Assembly (NCBI GenBank): GCA_963732095.1
Contig: CAVSZA010000017.1
Span: forward strand, 1 to 64,000
DNA length: 64,000 nucleotides
Source of the DNA: AP-15 sp963732095
Lineage (GTDB): Bacteria; Pseudomonadota; Alphaproteobacteria; ATCC43930; CGMCC-115725
Direction: 5' to 3'
The notes below the pieces were generated by a model. That model saw nothing but the letters and a program-made list of their open reading frames with translations, did no database searches and was not told the origin of the DNA. The translations under genes and the position numbers were made by a program. Shown here piece after piece: positions 35,437 through 44,402 of the stretch. Position 1 is the first letter of the stretch. Every line of letters begins with the position of its first letter.

Positions 35437-36300
35437 TTAGTGCGGCCCCGAGGACGCGGCGGGCTGTACGCCCGTCGGGCGCCTGACGCCGGCGATCGTG
35501 TCCGGACTGCGTTGAGGCGATTTCGCCAGCTTGTCGCGCGCTCGCCAATTCGACGCTAGAGCCTCGGCGAGCTGGTTTGCCAGGCAGGCATAACCCGCGT
35601 CGGTCATGTGCAGCCCGTCCAGGCCGATGGTCGCGGCCGGTGCGAGTTGCTGCGTGCGATCCCATTCCTTCATTATCTCAAATCGGCGGAACAATCCGAC
35701 CTGAGTGCGTCTTGCGACTTCCGCGATCAGCCGCTCCATTTCGGCGAACGCCGGACGCGCGACCACCCGCGGAGCGAATTGCAGGTCCATCAGGACTACA
35801 TCGATCCCGATCTCCTTCATTGAGGCTACGCCGCGGCTGATGAGCTGTTCATCCGCCGAGAGATCGTCGCGCCGAAGCACCGCATTAGTACCCACTTGCC
35901 AGATTACCAGGTCCGGGTGCTCGGCAATCACATCCCGGCCGAGACGGGTCACTTCCTCCGGAACATCCTGGCCCCCTACGCCGTGATTGACGACCCGGAT
36001 CTCGACGCCGGGAAACTGCTGTCTCAATTCCTGCTCGAGGAGGCTAGGATAGCTCAAAGCCGGGCTGCTCGCCCCAACCCCGGCGGTCGAAGAGGAGCCC
36101 ATCGCGACGAGCGTGAGCGGCTGCCCGGAAAGGATCCGGGATGAGGTGCGGTCCAGCACGGCCTCGATTGCCAAAAGCGCCTGCGGGGCGGCGCAATTTG
36201 GCGGGATCGGTGCCGCCGCGTCGGCGAACGCGGGACTGCTTGTGGCCAAGGCGATGGCGAGTGCCGCAGCAAGACGCCCGATGGCCGGGATCGCGGTCAT
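35437..36300 (-). CDS. exported SGNH/GDSL hydrolase 1
   Basis: A 287-residue protein with a signal peptide (LAAALAIALATSSPAFADA). Block I is VAMGSSSTAGVGAS with the catalytic Ser, block II includes NHGVGGQ (oxyanion Gly), block III is QVGTNAVLR (Asn), and block V is LDGLHMTDAGY with the catalytic Asp and His. SGNH hydrolases cleave or transfer acyl groups on polysaccharides. The ATG at 36300 overlaps the stop of the second SGNH gene (ATGA), so translation is coupled. With the OpgC-like gene this looks like a glycan acylation/deacylation unit. Confidence 0.85.
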   Translation of the reverse strand: MTAIPAIGRLAAALAIALATSSPAFADAAAPIPPNCAAPQALLAIEAVLDRTSSRILSGQPLTLVAMGSSSTAGVGASSPALSYPSLLEQELRQQFPGVEIRVVNHGVGGQDVPEEVTRLGRDVIAEHPDLVIWQVGTNAVLRRDDLSADEQLISRGVASMKEIGIDVVLMDLQFAPRVVARPAFAEMERLIAEVARRTQVGLFRRFEIMKEWDRTQQLAPAATIGLDGLHMTDAGYACLANQLAEALASNWRARDKLAKSPQRSPDTIAGVRRPTGVQPAASSGPH

Positions 36301-37064
36301 CGGAGCGCCACTCGAATAGCTTCCGCGAGCTTGCCGGCGATGCACTCGTAAACTTTAGCGGCAAGGCTGGCCCGTTCGTCTTTGACAACCCCATCGAAGT
36401 TAAACACGTTCTGCTCGCTCCAATAGCGCATCATTTCGAAGCGCGGAAAGACATTCACATCATTTACGTCACCTACCCGGTGAAGCGCGTTCAAGTATCG
36501 CTCGAAATCAATCACGGTGGCGGTGCTGTGAGAGAATTGCATGTCGACGAGCATGATGTCGATATCGTGCGCCTTGAGCTCGTCTATGCCGGTTTGGAGT
36601 GTTGCCGCAAAATCGTCGACCCCGACCCCACGTACCGCATCGGTGGTGCCGGTTTCCCATATCACTAGAACCGGGTCTTCGGGCATGACATCGGTCGGGA
36701 ACCGCTCCAGCATTTGTCGCGCGGTCTGGCGCGGAACCCCACGATTGACGACCGTGATCGAAGAGGAAGGATACCGCGGTGTGAGGATCTCCTGCAGACG
36801 GTGCGGGTAAGCGAGATCCGACGAGCCCGCGGCCAACCCCATCGTCGACGCTCCACCGAGCGCAATTATCCTGACGGGCTGCTTCGCGCGCAACCGCTCG
36901 GCCAAATGAGGCAGCTTGTCGTCGACTTGCATCAACTCGTCCGGCACATCGCAGGGGAGCGCGCCGCCGAGGGCCGATGAGAAGAGCGGGAGTACCGTCA
37001 CGGCGATGCCCGCCGCAAGCAGTACCGGCTGCGCCAACCCGCCGGCCGAGACATGCCACCTCAT
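36297..37064 (-). CDS. exported SGNH/GDSL-like hydrolase 2, divergent
   Basis: A 255-residue protein, paralogue of the downstream hydrolase. The N-terminus (PVLLAAGIAVTVLPLFSSAL) is a signal peptide or anchor. It keeps IIALGGASTMGLAAGS (Ser), NRGVPRQ, and WETGTTDAV where the block III Asn is replaced by Thr. Near the C-terminus FNFDGVVKDE replaces the usual DGLH, so the catalytic Asp-His pair looks lost. It may therefore be a non-catalytic partner or a transferase with different chemistry. The ATG at 37064 overlaps the stop of the OpgC-like gene. Confidence 0.78.
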   Translation of the reverse strand: MRWHVSAGGLAQPVLLAAGIAVTVLPLFSSALGGALPCDVPDELMQVDDKLPHLAERLRAKQPVRIIALGGASTMGLAAGSSDLAYPHRLQEILTPRYPSSSITVVNRGVPRQTARQMLERFPTDVMPEDPVLVIWETGTTDAVRGVGVDDFAATLQTGIDELKAHDIDIMLVDMQFSHSTATVIDFERYLNALHRVGDVNDVNVFPRFEMMRYWSEQNVFNFDGVVKDERASLAAKVYECIAGKLAEAIRVALR

Positions 37065-38218
37065 TTGCCGAGACGATTGCCACGACCGGTTTGGGTCGTC
37101 GCGAAGCGCGGTACCTGCGTTCGACCCATGGTTTTGTACCAATCCAACATTCTCGCAGTTAGGCACATCACGAGAATGCCCGCAAGATTAACGAGGAGCT
37201 GGATGCTGATTGCGGAATTGTATTCCGAAAGAACGAAATGCCCAAGTGCCGACAACAGGATGCCGAGACAAAAGATCTCCAGCGATTGTTGACCGCACAG
37301 GACCAGCGGTTTCGCTGCTGACGACCGCAAAATGGCCGCGTTGGCGGGCACGACGATGACGACGACCGCGACTGCTGCGAAGAAGGGAATGACCCGGATC
37401 AGGGACAAGTTGTTCTTGTTCACCGGCCACAACTCCTTGAGAAGGAGGCCGGGAAACGGGTCCCAAATACCGTGGATCGTCCAGCTGAGCTTGATGATTA
37501 GGCCTGCCGCGACCACGGTCACGGCGAGCGGCAATACAGGCCGAGCCCACCGCGACCAGCGCTGCTCGTGCCGCCAAGGTAAACCGAGCGCAGCTCCGGC
37601 AATAAACAGAAACTGCCAGGCCAAAGGGTTGAAATACCAGACGTGACCCTCCGGATAAGCCGGAACTGACAGGTCGGTTGCCTGGACGAGGAGATAAAGC
37701 AGGAATGACGGCACTAAGACGATCAGCGACCGCGAGCGCAAGCCGAGCAAGACGACCGGGAAGATCACCAGAAGCAAAATGTAGAGCGGCAGGATATCGA
37801 GGAAGGTCGGCTGAAACTCGAGGAGGAGTGCCTTGACGATCGCGACATGCGGCTCGTTGAGAAAATCGCCGACCCGCATCTCATCGTTGTACATTGGGTT
37901 ATTGAAGGTCGTGACTGTATAAGACACCTCGGCGATAAACATCACGAATAAGAAAATGTGAGCGACGTAAAGCTGCCAGGCACGGCCGAGAATCCGCGCC
38001 GTGGCATATAACCTTCCTTGCGAGACCAGGGTCTGCCCATACACGAGAGCAGCGGTGTAACCCGAGATGAATATGAACACCTCAGCGGCATCAAAGAATT
38101 CGACCGCCTGGATGGTAAAGTAGCTGAGGATATTCTCCGGGATGTGATCGACGAATATAAATATCAAAGCGAGACCACGAAAAAAGTCCAGACGGAGATC
38201 GCGCGACGAAGCAGGCAA
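37061..38218 (-). CDS. OpgC-family membrane acyltransferase
   Basis: A 385-residue protein with about ten hydrophobic segments and the OpgC-type start: LRLDFFRGLALIFIFVDHIP followed by FDAAEVFIFISGYTAALVYG. OpgC succinylates periplasmic glucans in E. coli, and this family resembles membrane acyltransferase 3. Here the gene is coupled by ATGA overlaps to two SGNH hydrolase-like genes, suggesting a three-gene system that moves acyl groups across the membrane and onto a periplasmic or surface glycan. The donor and glycan are unknown. Confidence 0.88.
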   Translation of the reverse strand: MPASSRDLRLDFFRGLALIFIFVDHIPENILSYFTIQAVEFFDAAEVFIFISGYTAALVYGQTLVSQGRLYATARILGRAWQLYVAHIFLFVMFIAEVSYTVTTFNNPMYNDEMRVGDFLNEPHVAIVKALLLEFQPTFLDILPLYILLLVIFPVVLLGLRSRSLIVLVPSFLLYLLVQATDLSVPAYPEGHVWYFNPLAWQFLFIAGAALGLPWRHEQRWSRWARPVLPLAVTVVAAGLIIKLSWTIHGIWDPFPGLLLKELWPVNKNNLSLIRVIPFFAAVAVVVIVVPANAAILRSSAAKPLVLCGQQSLEIFCLGILLSALGHFVLSEYNSAISIQLLVNLAGILVMCLTARMLDWYKTMGRTQVPRFATTQTGRGNRLGK

Positions 38219-38408
38219 TGGCGGGCTCGAAAACTGTAACGTTAGTCGCAGCGCTGCGTGATGTTATTTTAGCAAAAACGACGGGCGCGGTCGATGCGAG
38301 CGGCACTGCCGCTCACAATGTCGGGCGGCGACGGTGTTACGGGCCGGGAAGTCAGCCGGGGCGGTGATCGGAAACGGGGCGGCGGAGTTGCCTGACCGGC
38401 GCGGGCGA

Positions 38409-39050
38409 TCAGCGGGGGCCGGCGGTCCCGGCGAAGGATGCCTCGGTCTTCTGCCGGATTTCGTCGAGCGACACGCCGGGCGCCAGTTCCGTCAACCGCA
38501 TCCCGGTCCCATCGATCGTGAAGACACCGAGGTCGGTGATCACCATGTCGACCACTCCCTTGCCGGTCAGCGGCAGTGTGCAGCGATGCAGCAGTTTCGG
38601 CTCGCCCCGCGCAGTATGCTCCATCAGCACGATGACCCGCTTCACCCCGGCGACGAGGTCCATCGCGCCCCCCATACCTTTGACCATGCGGCCGGGAATC
38701 ATCCAGTTGGCGAGATCGCCGTTTTCTGCCACCTGCATAGCGCCGAGGATCGACAGGTCGATATGACCGCCGCGGATCATCCCGAAGGATTGCGAGCTGT
38801 CGAAATAGCTCGTCGAAGGCAACTCGGTGATCGTCTGCTTGCCGGCATTGATCAGGTCCGCGTCCTCCTCTCCCTCGAACGGGAACGGGCCCATGCCCAG
38901 CATCCCGTTCTCGCTCTGCAGTTGAACCGTGATCCCCGGCGGAATGAAATTCGATACCAGGGTCGGGATGCCGATGCCGAGATTGACGTAGAAGCCGTCC
39001 TCCAGCTCCGCCGCCGCGCGGCGCGCCATGTCGTCGCGTGACCAAGCCAT
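38409..39050 (-). CDS. 3-oxoacid CoA-transferase-type subunit B
   Basis: A 213-residue subunit of a family I CoA-transferase. It has MARRAAAELEDGFYVNLGIG at the N-terminus and the catalytic Glu in LQSENGMLGMGPFP. The C-terminal ELAPGVSLDEIRQKTEASF is family-typical. It works with subunit A, 16 bases upstream, to exchange CoA between a 3-oxoacid and succinyl-CoA or a similar pair. Start at the ATG at 39050; the frame is open further upstream within subunit A without family resemblance. Confidence 0.92.
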   Translation of the reverse strand: MAWSRDDMARRAAAELEDGFYVNLGIGIPTLVSNFIPPGITVQLQSENGMLGMGPFPFEGEEDADLINAGKQTITELPSTSYFDSSQSFGMIRGGHIDLSILGAMQVAENGDLANWMIPGRMVKGMGGAMDLVAGVKRVIVLMEHTARGEPKLLHRCTLPLTGKGVVDMVITDLGVFTIDGTGMRLTELAPGVSLDEIRQKTEASFAGTAGPR

Positions 39051-39066
39051 TCCGCTTTCTCCTGCC

Positions 39067-39771
39067 TCAATTGCTCCGCTTGCGGACAGTGCGCTGCTCG
39101 ATGCGCTTCTCGTAAGGCGGGCAGCGCACGATGCGTTTGACAAAAATGCCCGGCGTGTGGATGTGGTCGGGGTCAATGACCCCGGGCTCGACCAGATCCT
39201 CGACCTCTGCAACGGTAACCTTCGCGGCCGCCGCCATCACCGGGTTGAAGTTGCGCGCGGTTTTCCGGTAGACGAGGTTGCCTTCGCGATCGGCTCTCCA
39301 GGCATGGATGACTGCGAGATCGGCGACCAGGCCACGCTCCATGACGTAACTCTCCCCGTCGAAGTCGCGAATTTCCTTGCCCTCCGCCACCAGGGTGCCG
39401 ACACCCGTCTTGGTAAAAAATGCCGGAATGCCGGCGCCCCCCGCCCGTATCCGCTCGGCGAGAGTACCTTGGGGATTGAATTCGAGTTCGAGCTCGCCGC
39501 TGAGATAAAGATCGGCAAAGAGCTTGTTTTCGCCGACATAAGACGAGATCATCTTGCGGATCTGGCGGGTCTCGAGAAGTAGACCGAGCCCGGCTCCGTC
39601 AATGCCGGCGTTATTCGAAATGACCGTCAGGCCCGTCACGCCGGAGCTTTGGATCGCGGCGATCAGCGCCTCTGGAATTCCGCAAAGACCGAACCCGCCC
39701 GACATCACGGTCATGCCGTCTTGCAGCAGGCCGGCAAGCGCGGCATGGGCGTCGGGGTAAAATTTGTCCAT
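39067..39771 (-). CDS. 3-oxoacid CoA-transferase-type subunit A
   Basis: A 234-residue subunit A: GMTVMSGGFGLCGIPEALI is the glycine-rich CoA-binding loop, with ISNNAGIDGAGLGLLLETRQ following and PAFFTKTGVGTLVAEGKE later. It is paired with subunit B. Together they form the usual heterodimer of bacterial SCOT-like enzymes used in acetoacetate, 3-oxoadipate or similar acid metabolism; the substrate is not predictable. Start MDKFYPDAHAAL at 39771. Confidence 0.92.
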   Translation of the reverse strand: MDKFYPDAHAALAGLLQDGMTVMSGGFGLCGIPEALIAAIQSSGVTGLTVISNNAGIDGAGLGLLLETRQIRKMISSYVGENKLFADLYLSGELELEFNPQGTLAERIRAGGAGIPAFFTKTGVGTLVAEGKEIRDFDGESYVMERGLVADLAVIHAWRADREGNLVYRKTARNFNPVMAAAAKVTVAEVEDLVEPGVIDPDHIHTPGIFVKRIVRCPPYEKRIEQRTVRKRSN

Positions 39772-39815
39772 GGTGCACTCCTGCGCTAAGCGGACGGGCG
39801 ATCATAACGCCGCGG

Positions 39816-41570
39816 TCAATTTCGGCCACCTTGGCGCAGCGGGTCTCCCATCCCGCCGAGCCGCCGTCGGGTCGCAGCATCGACGACGCCACTGACATTC
39901 AGACCGTTCTGCTTTTGAAAACGAGCAACCGCGCCGGCTGTGGCCGAATTGTATTCACCGTCCTGCTCGACCGAAATCTTTGCGTCCGCGAGGGCGCGCT
40001 GGACGCTCTTGACATCGTTTCCCCGCATGGGCGGATCGGACGGCTTCAACAGGCGCGGCTGACCTGCCATACTCTCGGTCCCGCCGAACCAAGCACTGAC
40101 GTCATTTTTATTGATCGTGATCCAATTACTCGGTGCAGAGGTGAGATGGAATTGCAGCCGCGATGTCCCATCCGGCGCTGTCCCTTCGACACCTATTTCC
40201 CTGAGCACTGGGAGGTATTCGGTGAACGGTATCCCACCGCTCAGTTTCGGGATCGCGTCAAACCCCCGGACCGCCAGGTCTCCCGAGGCAGTGTAACCCT
40301 TCGGCGCGAGCGGCGAACCGTGAGCTTCGGCCGTCAGGTCCATCCCGACCTCCTCGGTGTCTATCGCGACGTCATAGATATGGAAGGTTGGGTTGAGCAT
40401 CGCCGCCGCTCCGAGTGCCTGCTGAAGGGCCTCCTGTTTATTCGCTTCACTCTCGCTCTCCCCCGATACCCGCTGGTCAGTCGCGGTAATAAGGGCATGG
40501 AGCAGGTTCGTCAGAGCTTGCGTGCTGAGGTCGGCGACCCCGAAATCGAGCACCACCCGGCGGGGCACCTTCCAGTTCTCGAGAAGCGACGGCGCGAGGT
40601 CGAGGCCCTTATGGCTAATACTGAACCGTAGCGCTGCCTGTTCCGTATCGAGGCCGGTGATCTCCGTGGTGCTGTCCGCTTTCGTCAGCGCTACGAGCGT
40701 CTCACCGGTGACGCTCCTGACTGTCAGACCTTCCAACGCAAGTTCACCCCGTATTGTGCTGAAAGGCTCCGAAATTGTCGAGAGCGTTACCAGGAACGCT
40801 GCGCCGCGGGCTTGTGGTGAGTTGCTGTCGTCAGCTTGCAGTTGGTCGATCGCGTGGCGCAGCTTGTCGAGCTCGTTCAACCTTGGACCGGCGCTTCTAC
40901 CAGTGAACCCGATCCGATCGATCGCCCCGCCAACGGGACCCTGCGGCAGAAAGTATTCTATCCCCTTGACCTCGAATTCGACCGGTCCGCTCCACCCGCC
41001 ATTCGGCTCGGCGACGAGCTTCGAGGACATCGAGAGCGGTCCGAGGCGGACCCACGTCCCGGTTTTGGACTGATCGATCCGCACGCCCGCGATCTCGACA
41101 AGAGTTTCCCGGCCGCGCCCCGACTCGGCCTCTACCACCGTATCTGCTCTCGCATCCGTCAGGTTGATCTTGGTTTCGGTGCCGTCGGTCTCCCTGAGCA
41201 CGATGTTTTTTGGCAGCGTGAGGGCGAGCTCGATGAGCTTGCCCTCGTCTTTTCGGGCGATCTCTCGAATCTCGACGCGGTCGAGAATGAGCTGGCCGGG
41301 TTGCGGCGTGTTTAGCGACAGCCGAGCATTCTCCATGGTCGCCAGCAAAACTTCGCCATCGCGCCGGACCTCGTAAGTATCCGAACCAACCCATTTGACC
41401 GCGCCGTTCGAGCTCGGTCCGAGTCGTCCGAGAAACGCGCCGATCTCGGTCTTGAAACGATCGACATCCGGCTCGGCCGCTCGAGCGGACGCCGGGAGGA
41501 AGAAAGCCGCCATCGCCGCGGCGACAGCTAGCCGGCGCCTCGAAACTGAGCTCATGAGCTGATGTGCCAT
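39816..41570 (-). CDS. exported protein with C-terminal peptidoglycan-binding domain
   Basis: A 584-residue protein beginning with a signal peptide (RRRLAVAAAMAAFFLPASARA). Most of it (about residues 40-480) is beta-rich and resembles DUF945-like repeats without a named function. The last 70 residues are a peptidoglycan-binding domain type 1: NDVKSVQRALADAKISVEQ, then YNSATAGAVARFQKQNGL and a final VDAATRRRLGG. It should sit in the periplasm on the cell wall. The start at 41570 gives the best signal peptide; a downstream Met at 41555 is possible. It is divergent from the APH-like gene. Confidence 0.78.
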   Translation of the reverse strand: MAHQLMSSVSRRRLAVAAAMAAFFLPASARAAEPDVDRFKTEIGAFLGRLGPSSNGAVKWVGSDTYEVRRDGEVLLATMENARLSLNTPQPGQLILDRVEIREIARKDEGKLIELALTLPKNIVLRETDGTETKINLTDARADTVVEAESGRGRETLVEIAGVRIDQSKTGTWVRLGPLSMSSKLVAEPNGGWSGPVEFEVKGIEYFLPQGPVGGAIDRIGFTGRSAGPRLNELDKLRHAIDQLQADDSNSPQARGAAFLVTLSTISEPFSTIRGELALEGLTVRSVTGETLVALTKADSTTEITGLDTEQAALRFSISHKGLDLAPSLLENWKVPRRVVLDFGVADLSTQALTNLLHALITATDQRVSGESESEANKQEALQQALGAAAMLNPTFHIYDVAIDTEEVGMDLTAEAHGSPLAPKGYTASGDLAVRGFDAIPKLSGGIPFTEYLPVLREIGVEGTAPDGTSRLQFHLTSAPSNWITINKNDVSAWFGGTESMAGQPRLLKPSDPPMRGNDVKSVQRALADAKISVEQDGEYNSATAGAVARFQKQNGLNVSGVVDAATRRRLGGMGDPLRQGGRN

Positions 41571-41676
41571 ACGCCTGCGACCCGTTTCAGATATAATATC
41601 GTGTTGCCGTATCCGGACCATGCGCCATGTCGGGACCGGTGTGCCGGCTCACGATATCGACCGCGGTGTTAATAGA

Positions 41677-42741
41677 ATGTCTGTGCACCCGGGGGAATTC
41701 AGTGAGATAACGCACAGCATCCCACAGGATTGGGCTTCTCTGGCACGCTATCTCGCACGCCGCGGCCTCGTGCTCGGACCAGACCCGCCGCGGCAGTTCG
41801 CCGGCGGCTATGGGAACCTCAACTATTTGATCGAGATCGACGGCAAGCCGGCGGTGTTGCGCCGGCCGCCGGCCGGGCCGCTGCCGTACGGCGGCAATGA
41901 TATGGCGCGCGAATACCGCATCCTCTCGTCGCTTTGGCGGGGGTATCCGCTAGCCCCGCAGGCTATGTTCTTCTGCGACGAGGCAAGCGTGCTCGGCGCG
42001 CCCTTCCAGATTATCGAGTACCGCCCTGGGATGGTTATCCGCGACACTCTGCCGCCGGACTTGGCTGGCCGGCCCGAGGCCGGCATGTTGCTGAGCCGGC
42101 AATTGGTCGAGAGCCTTGCCGCTCTGCATGCTGTCGACCCTGCGCAAGTTGGCTTGGAAACGCTCGGGCGTCCGGCGGGTTTCCTCGCCCGAAGCGTTGA
42201 CGGTTGGGCCGTTCGAGGCGCTGCCGTCGCAGATCTGATCAATCCTCGTGCGTTCTCAGAGGTGCTTGACTGGCTGCGCCGCCGGGTGCCGGCGGACGGG
42301 CCGCCGAGCCTTATTCATTCCGACTTCAAGCTCGACAACATGATCCTCGCCCCTGAGACGCTTGCTCCGGTTGCCGTCATCGACTGGGATATGGGAACGC
42401 GCGGTGATCCGTTGTGGGATCTGGCGGTAATGTTGAGCTACTGGGTCGAACCCGAGGACTCCCCATGCCTTCACCGCGTGCGGCAAATGCCGACGGCGCA
42501 GCCGGGGTTCTGGCGGCGCCATGAAGTTCTCGCAGCCTATCTGCGTCTCAACCCGCGCGCCGCCGCTGACTTCACGTTTTATCGCGTCCTATCGTTATTC
42601 CGCTCCGCGATCGTTTTTCTTCAACTATACGATCGCTTTCGTCGGTCGCCCGAGCAGAACATGAGATGCGCGGAGTTCGATACACTCGGCCGCGAGCTAA
42701 TCGACCATGCCTCCGAAATCATCCGCAGGCGCGCCGAGTAA
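41677..42741 (+). CDS. aminoglycoside phosphotransferase-fold protein (ACAD10/11 kinase-like)
   Basis: A 354-residue protein of the APH/choline kinase fold with the Brenner motif HSDFKLDNMI and the metal-binding IDWDMGTRGDPLWDLA. The N-terminus (QFAGGYGNLNYLIEIDGKPAVLRRPP) is the family's nucleotide loop. This branch resembles the kinase domain of ACAD10/11, which phosphorylates 4-hydroxy fatty acyl-CoA, and is common in acyl-CoA gene clusters; resistance to antibiotics is not implied. Start at the ATG at 41677, where family similarity begins. Confidence 0.85.
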   Translation: MSVHPGEFSEITHSIPQDWASLARYLARRGLVLGPDPPRQFAGGYGNLNYLIEIDGKPAVLRRPPAGPLPYGGNDMAREYRILSSLWRGYPLAPQAMFFCDEASVLGAPFQIIEYRPGMVIRDTLPPDLAGRPEAGMLLSRQLVESLAALHAVDPAQVGLETLGRPAGFLARSVDGWAVRGAAVADLINPRAFSEVLDWLRRRVPADGPPSLIHSDFKLDNMILAPETLAPVAVIDWDMGTRGDPLWDLAVMLSYWVEPEDSPCLHRVRQMPTAQPGFWRRHEVLAAYLRLNPRAAADFTFYRVLSLFRSAIVFLQLYDRFRRSPEQNMRCAEFDTLGRELIDHASEIIRRRAE

Positions 42742-42994
42742 CCGGCGCCGAATCCAGGGCCTGCAACTTCTCGCTCGCTCCGCCCAAGTGCGCGGGCTAG
42801 GTTAGAATGTAAACGGTGCCGCTGCGCCCCACGAAACATGTGATACCGCTTAACCTGAATTGATCGCGCAGTAACGGCCTTCCGCTGCTATCCGGTTACG
42901 TTGCTAATCTCTTTGATTTTCCTACGGAATTTAGCTGCTTCTCGTCCGGTTAATAATATATGAACGCCGCCGGTTGGGAGGATAGGCCGCGCCG

Positions 42995-43732
42995 ATGTTC
43001 GTGCCTTGCGAGCAATGTCCGCTTCGACGAAGGGCTTTCTTCAGACAATTCTCGGAACGCGAGCTCAGCTTCATTGTAGAAATGAAGACCGATCACATCG
43101 TTGTCGCGCCGCGCGGCGACATCATTCGAGAGGATGAGGTGGGGGGGCCGGTCTACACGCTGTTCGAAGGATGGGCGATCCGCTACCACCGCCTCCCGAA
43201 CGGTGCGCGTCAAATCCTCGACATTGTACTTCCGGGAGACACGGTCGGAATCGCCGCGGCGGTTCTGGGCAGGGTCAAGCACTCCGTTCAGGCGATCACC
43301 ACGGCCACCCTCTGTGTCCTTCAGGGCAAAGGTTTCTCAGATCTGTTCACCGGTCACCCTGCTCTGGCGCTGAATGTTCTGCAGACGCGAGTCGAGGAGG
43401 AGCAGCGGATGGATGTTCGGCTTTCATTGCTCGGGCGCAACACCGCGGAACAGCGGATCGCCTACCTGATGCTCGAGACTTTCGACCGGTTGCGGCAACG
43501 CGCCATGGTCAACGGCGGTTCGACCTGCCCGTTCCCATTGCAGCGGCGCGACCTGGCCGATGCTGCCGGCTTGTCGCGTGTGCATGTCGCTCGAACCCTC
43601 GAGTCCCTTCGCGAGCGCCGGCTAGCCGAGATCCAAAACGGCACACTGGTCATTTTCGACCGACCGAGGCTGACCAACCTTGCCGGCTATATCCCGCTGG
43701 CGACGGCAGCGGGCAGAAGAGCACTGCTGTAA
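42995..43732 (+). CDS. Crp/Fnr family transcription regulator
   Basis: A 245-residue regulator. It has a cNMP-binding-like beta-roll (residues about 25-130), a dimer helix and a winged helix with PLQRRDLADAAGLSRVHVAR at about 182-201. Two N-terminal Cys (CEQCPLRR, C5 and C8) are followed by only two further Cys, so a four-Cys FNR iron-sulfur cluster is not evident. The recognition helix SRVHVARTL differs from FNR. The ligand and targets are unknown. The response regulator gene is convergent, 22 bases downstream. Confidence 0.88.
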   Translation: MFVPCEQCPLRRRAFFRQFSERELSFIVEMKTDHIVVAPRGDIIREDEVGGPVYTLFEGWAIRYHRLPNGARQILDIVLPGDTVGIAAAVLGRVKHSVQAITTATLCVLQGKGFSDLFTGHPALALNVLQTRVEEEQRMDVRLSLLGRNTAEQRIAYLMLETFDRLRQRAMVNGGSTCPFPLQRRDLADAAGLSRVHVARTLESLRERRLAEIQNGTLVIFDRPRLTNLAGYIPLATAAGRRALL

Positions 43733-43754
43733 AAACTCCGGGCATCTAAGGAGG

Positions 43755-44120
43755 CTATTGCGATCGTTCGGTCCCCAGCGTGCCCAAGATACTGGCGATC
43801 AGCTCGTCAAGATTGGTCAATCGGAATGGTTTGGCCAAGAAGGGAAAAGCATGATCCGCACACGTCTCGATGTAGTGGGGATCGCCGCTAGTAAGTATGG
43901 TTGGGACACCCAGCTTCGAGGCATGTTCGGCGAGCGAATTTCCCTGCTCGCCGCTCATCAGGCAATCTACGAGGGCGAGATCGACCGGCTCGCTCGCAAG
44001 AAACAGCCGCGCCTGTTCCGCCGATGACGCGCAGGTCAGGCGATGGCCGAGGCTTACGAGAAACTCCGATACGACTGATTGCACGTCCGCATCATCTTCT
44101 ACGACAAGGATATGCGCCAT
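43755..44120 (-). CDS. single-domain response regulator
   Basis: A 121-residue stand-alone receiver domain: AHILVVEDDADVQSVVSEFL with the acidic pair, the phosphoacceptor Asp in ALVDCLMSGEQG, the Thr/Ser at TILTSGD and the Lys in FLAKPFR. There is no output domain, so it probably acts as a phosphate shuttle or sink. The cognate kinase is not adjacent. Start at 44120; the frame also has an upstream Met at 44138. Confidence 0.88.
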   Translation of the reverse strand: MAHILVVEDDADVQSVVSEFLVSLGHRLTCASSAEQARLFLASEPVDLALVDCLMSGEQGNSLAEHASKLGVPTILTSGDPHYIETCADHAFPFLAKPFRLTNLDELIASILGTLGTERSQ

Positions 44121-44298
44121 AGGCTGACGTCCGAGCATAAGGATTGCCTAAAGGTAGCGCGGAAACAACATATGTTGAAGCGACGATTTACATTTCCCCG
44201 TATGCACTGATCGTCAGCTCGCCTCCCGCGCCGCCGACAACGCAGCTCCGCCCAACAAAGTCCTTGCATCCGCAAAGCCTTGGTCCGAAATTCCCGGG

Positions 44299-44399
44299 AG
44301 GCTGGGGTGCTGGCCGGCCGCGCAGCCGAGTTTGCGCAGCCGGATCGGCTGAGATCAGACCCACTGAACCTGGCCGGGCTTGCCCGGCGAAGGGAGTCC
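44299..44399 (+). promoter_or_regulatory. TPP riboswitch (THI element)
   Basis: The conserved thiamine pyrophosphate aptamer parts occur in order: GGGGTGC (44304-44310), a variable stem, GGCTGAGA (44347-44354), ACCC, TGAACCTG and a final GGCGAAGGGAGTC. A short P1 stem GGCT/AGTC closes it, and the purine-rich 3' end can serve as the ribosome binding site of thiO. It should lower thiO-thiS-thiG expression when TPP is plentiful, probably at translation. Confidence 0.9.
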
Positions 44400-44402
44400 G
44401 CT

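Noticed and set aside
42995..43732. Calling the Crp/Fnr regulator an oxygen-sensing FNR
   Set aside because: Only two N-terminal Cys are present and the recognition helix is not FNR-like, so iron-sulfur sensing cannot be supported.
44280..44402. Start of ThiO at TTG 44280 or GTG 44307
   Set aside because: This would translate the TPP aptamer into protein; the aptamer core is intact, so these bases are more likely untranslated leader.
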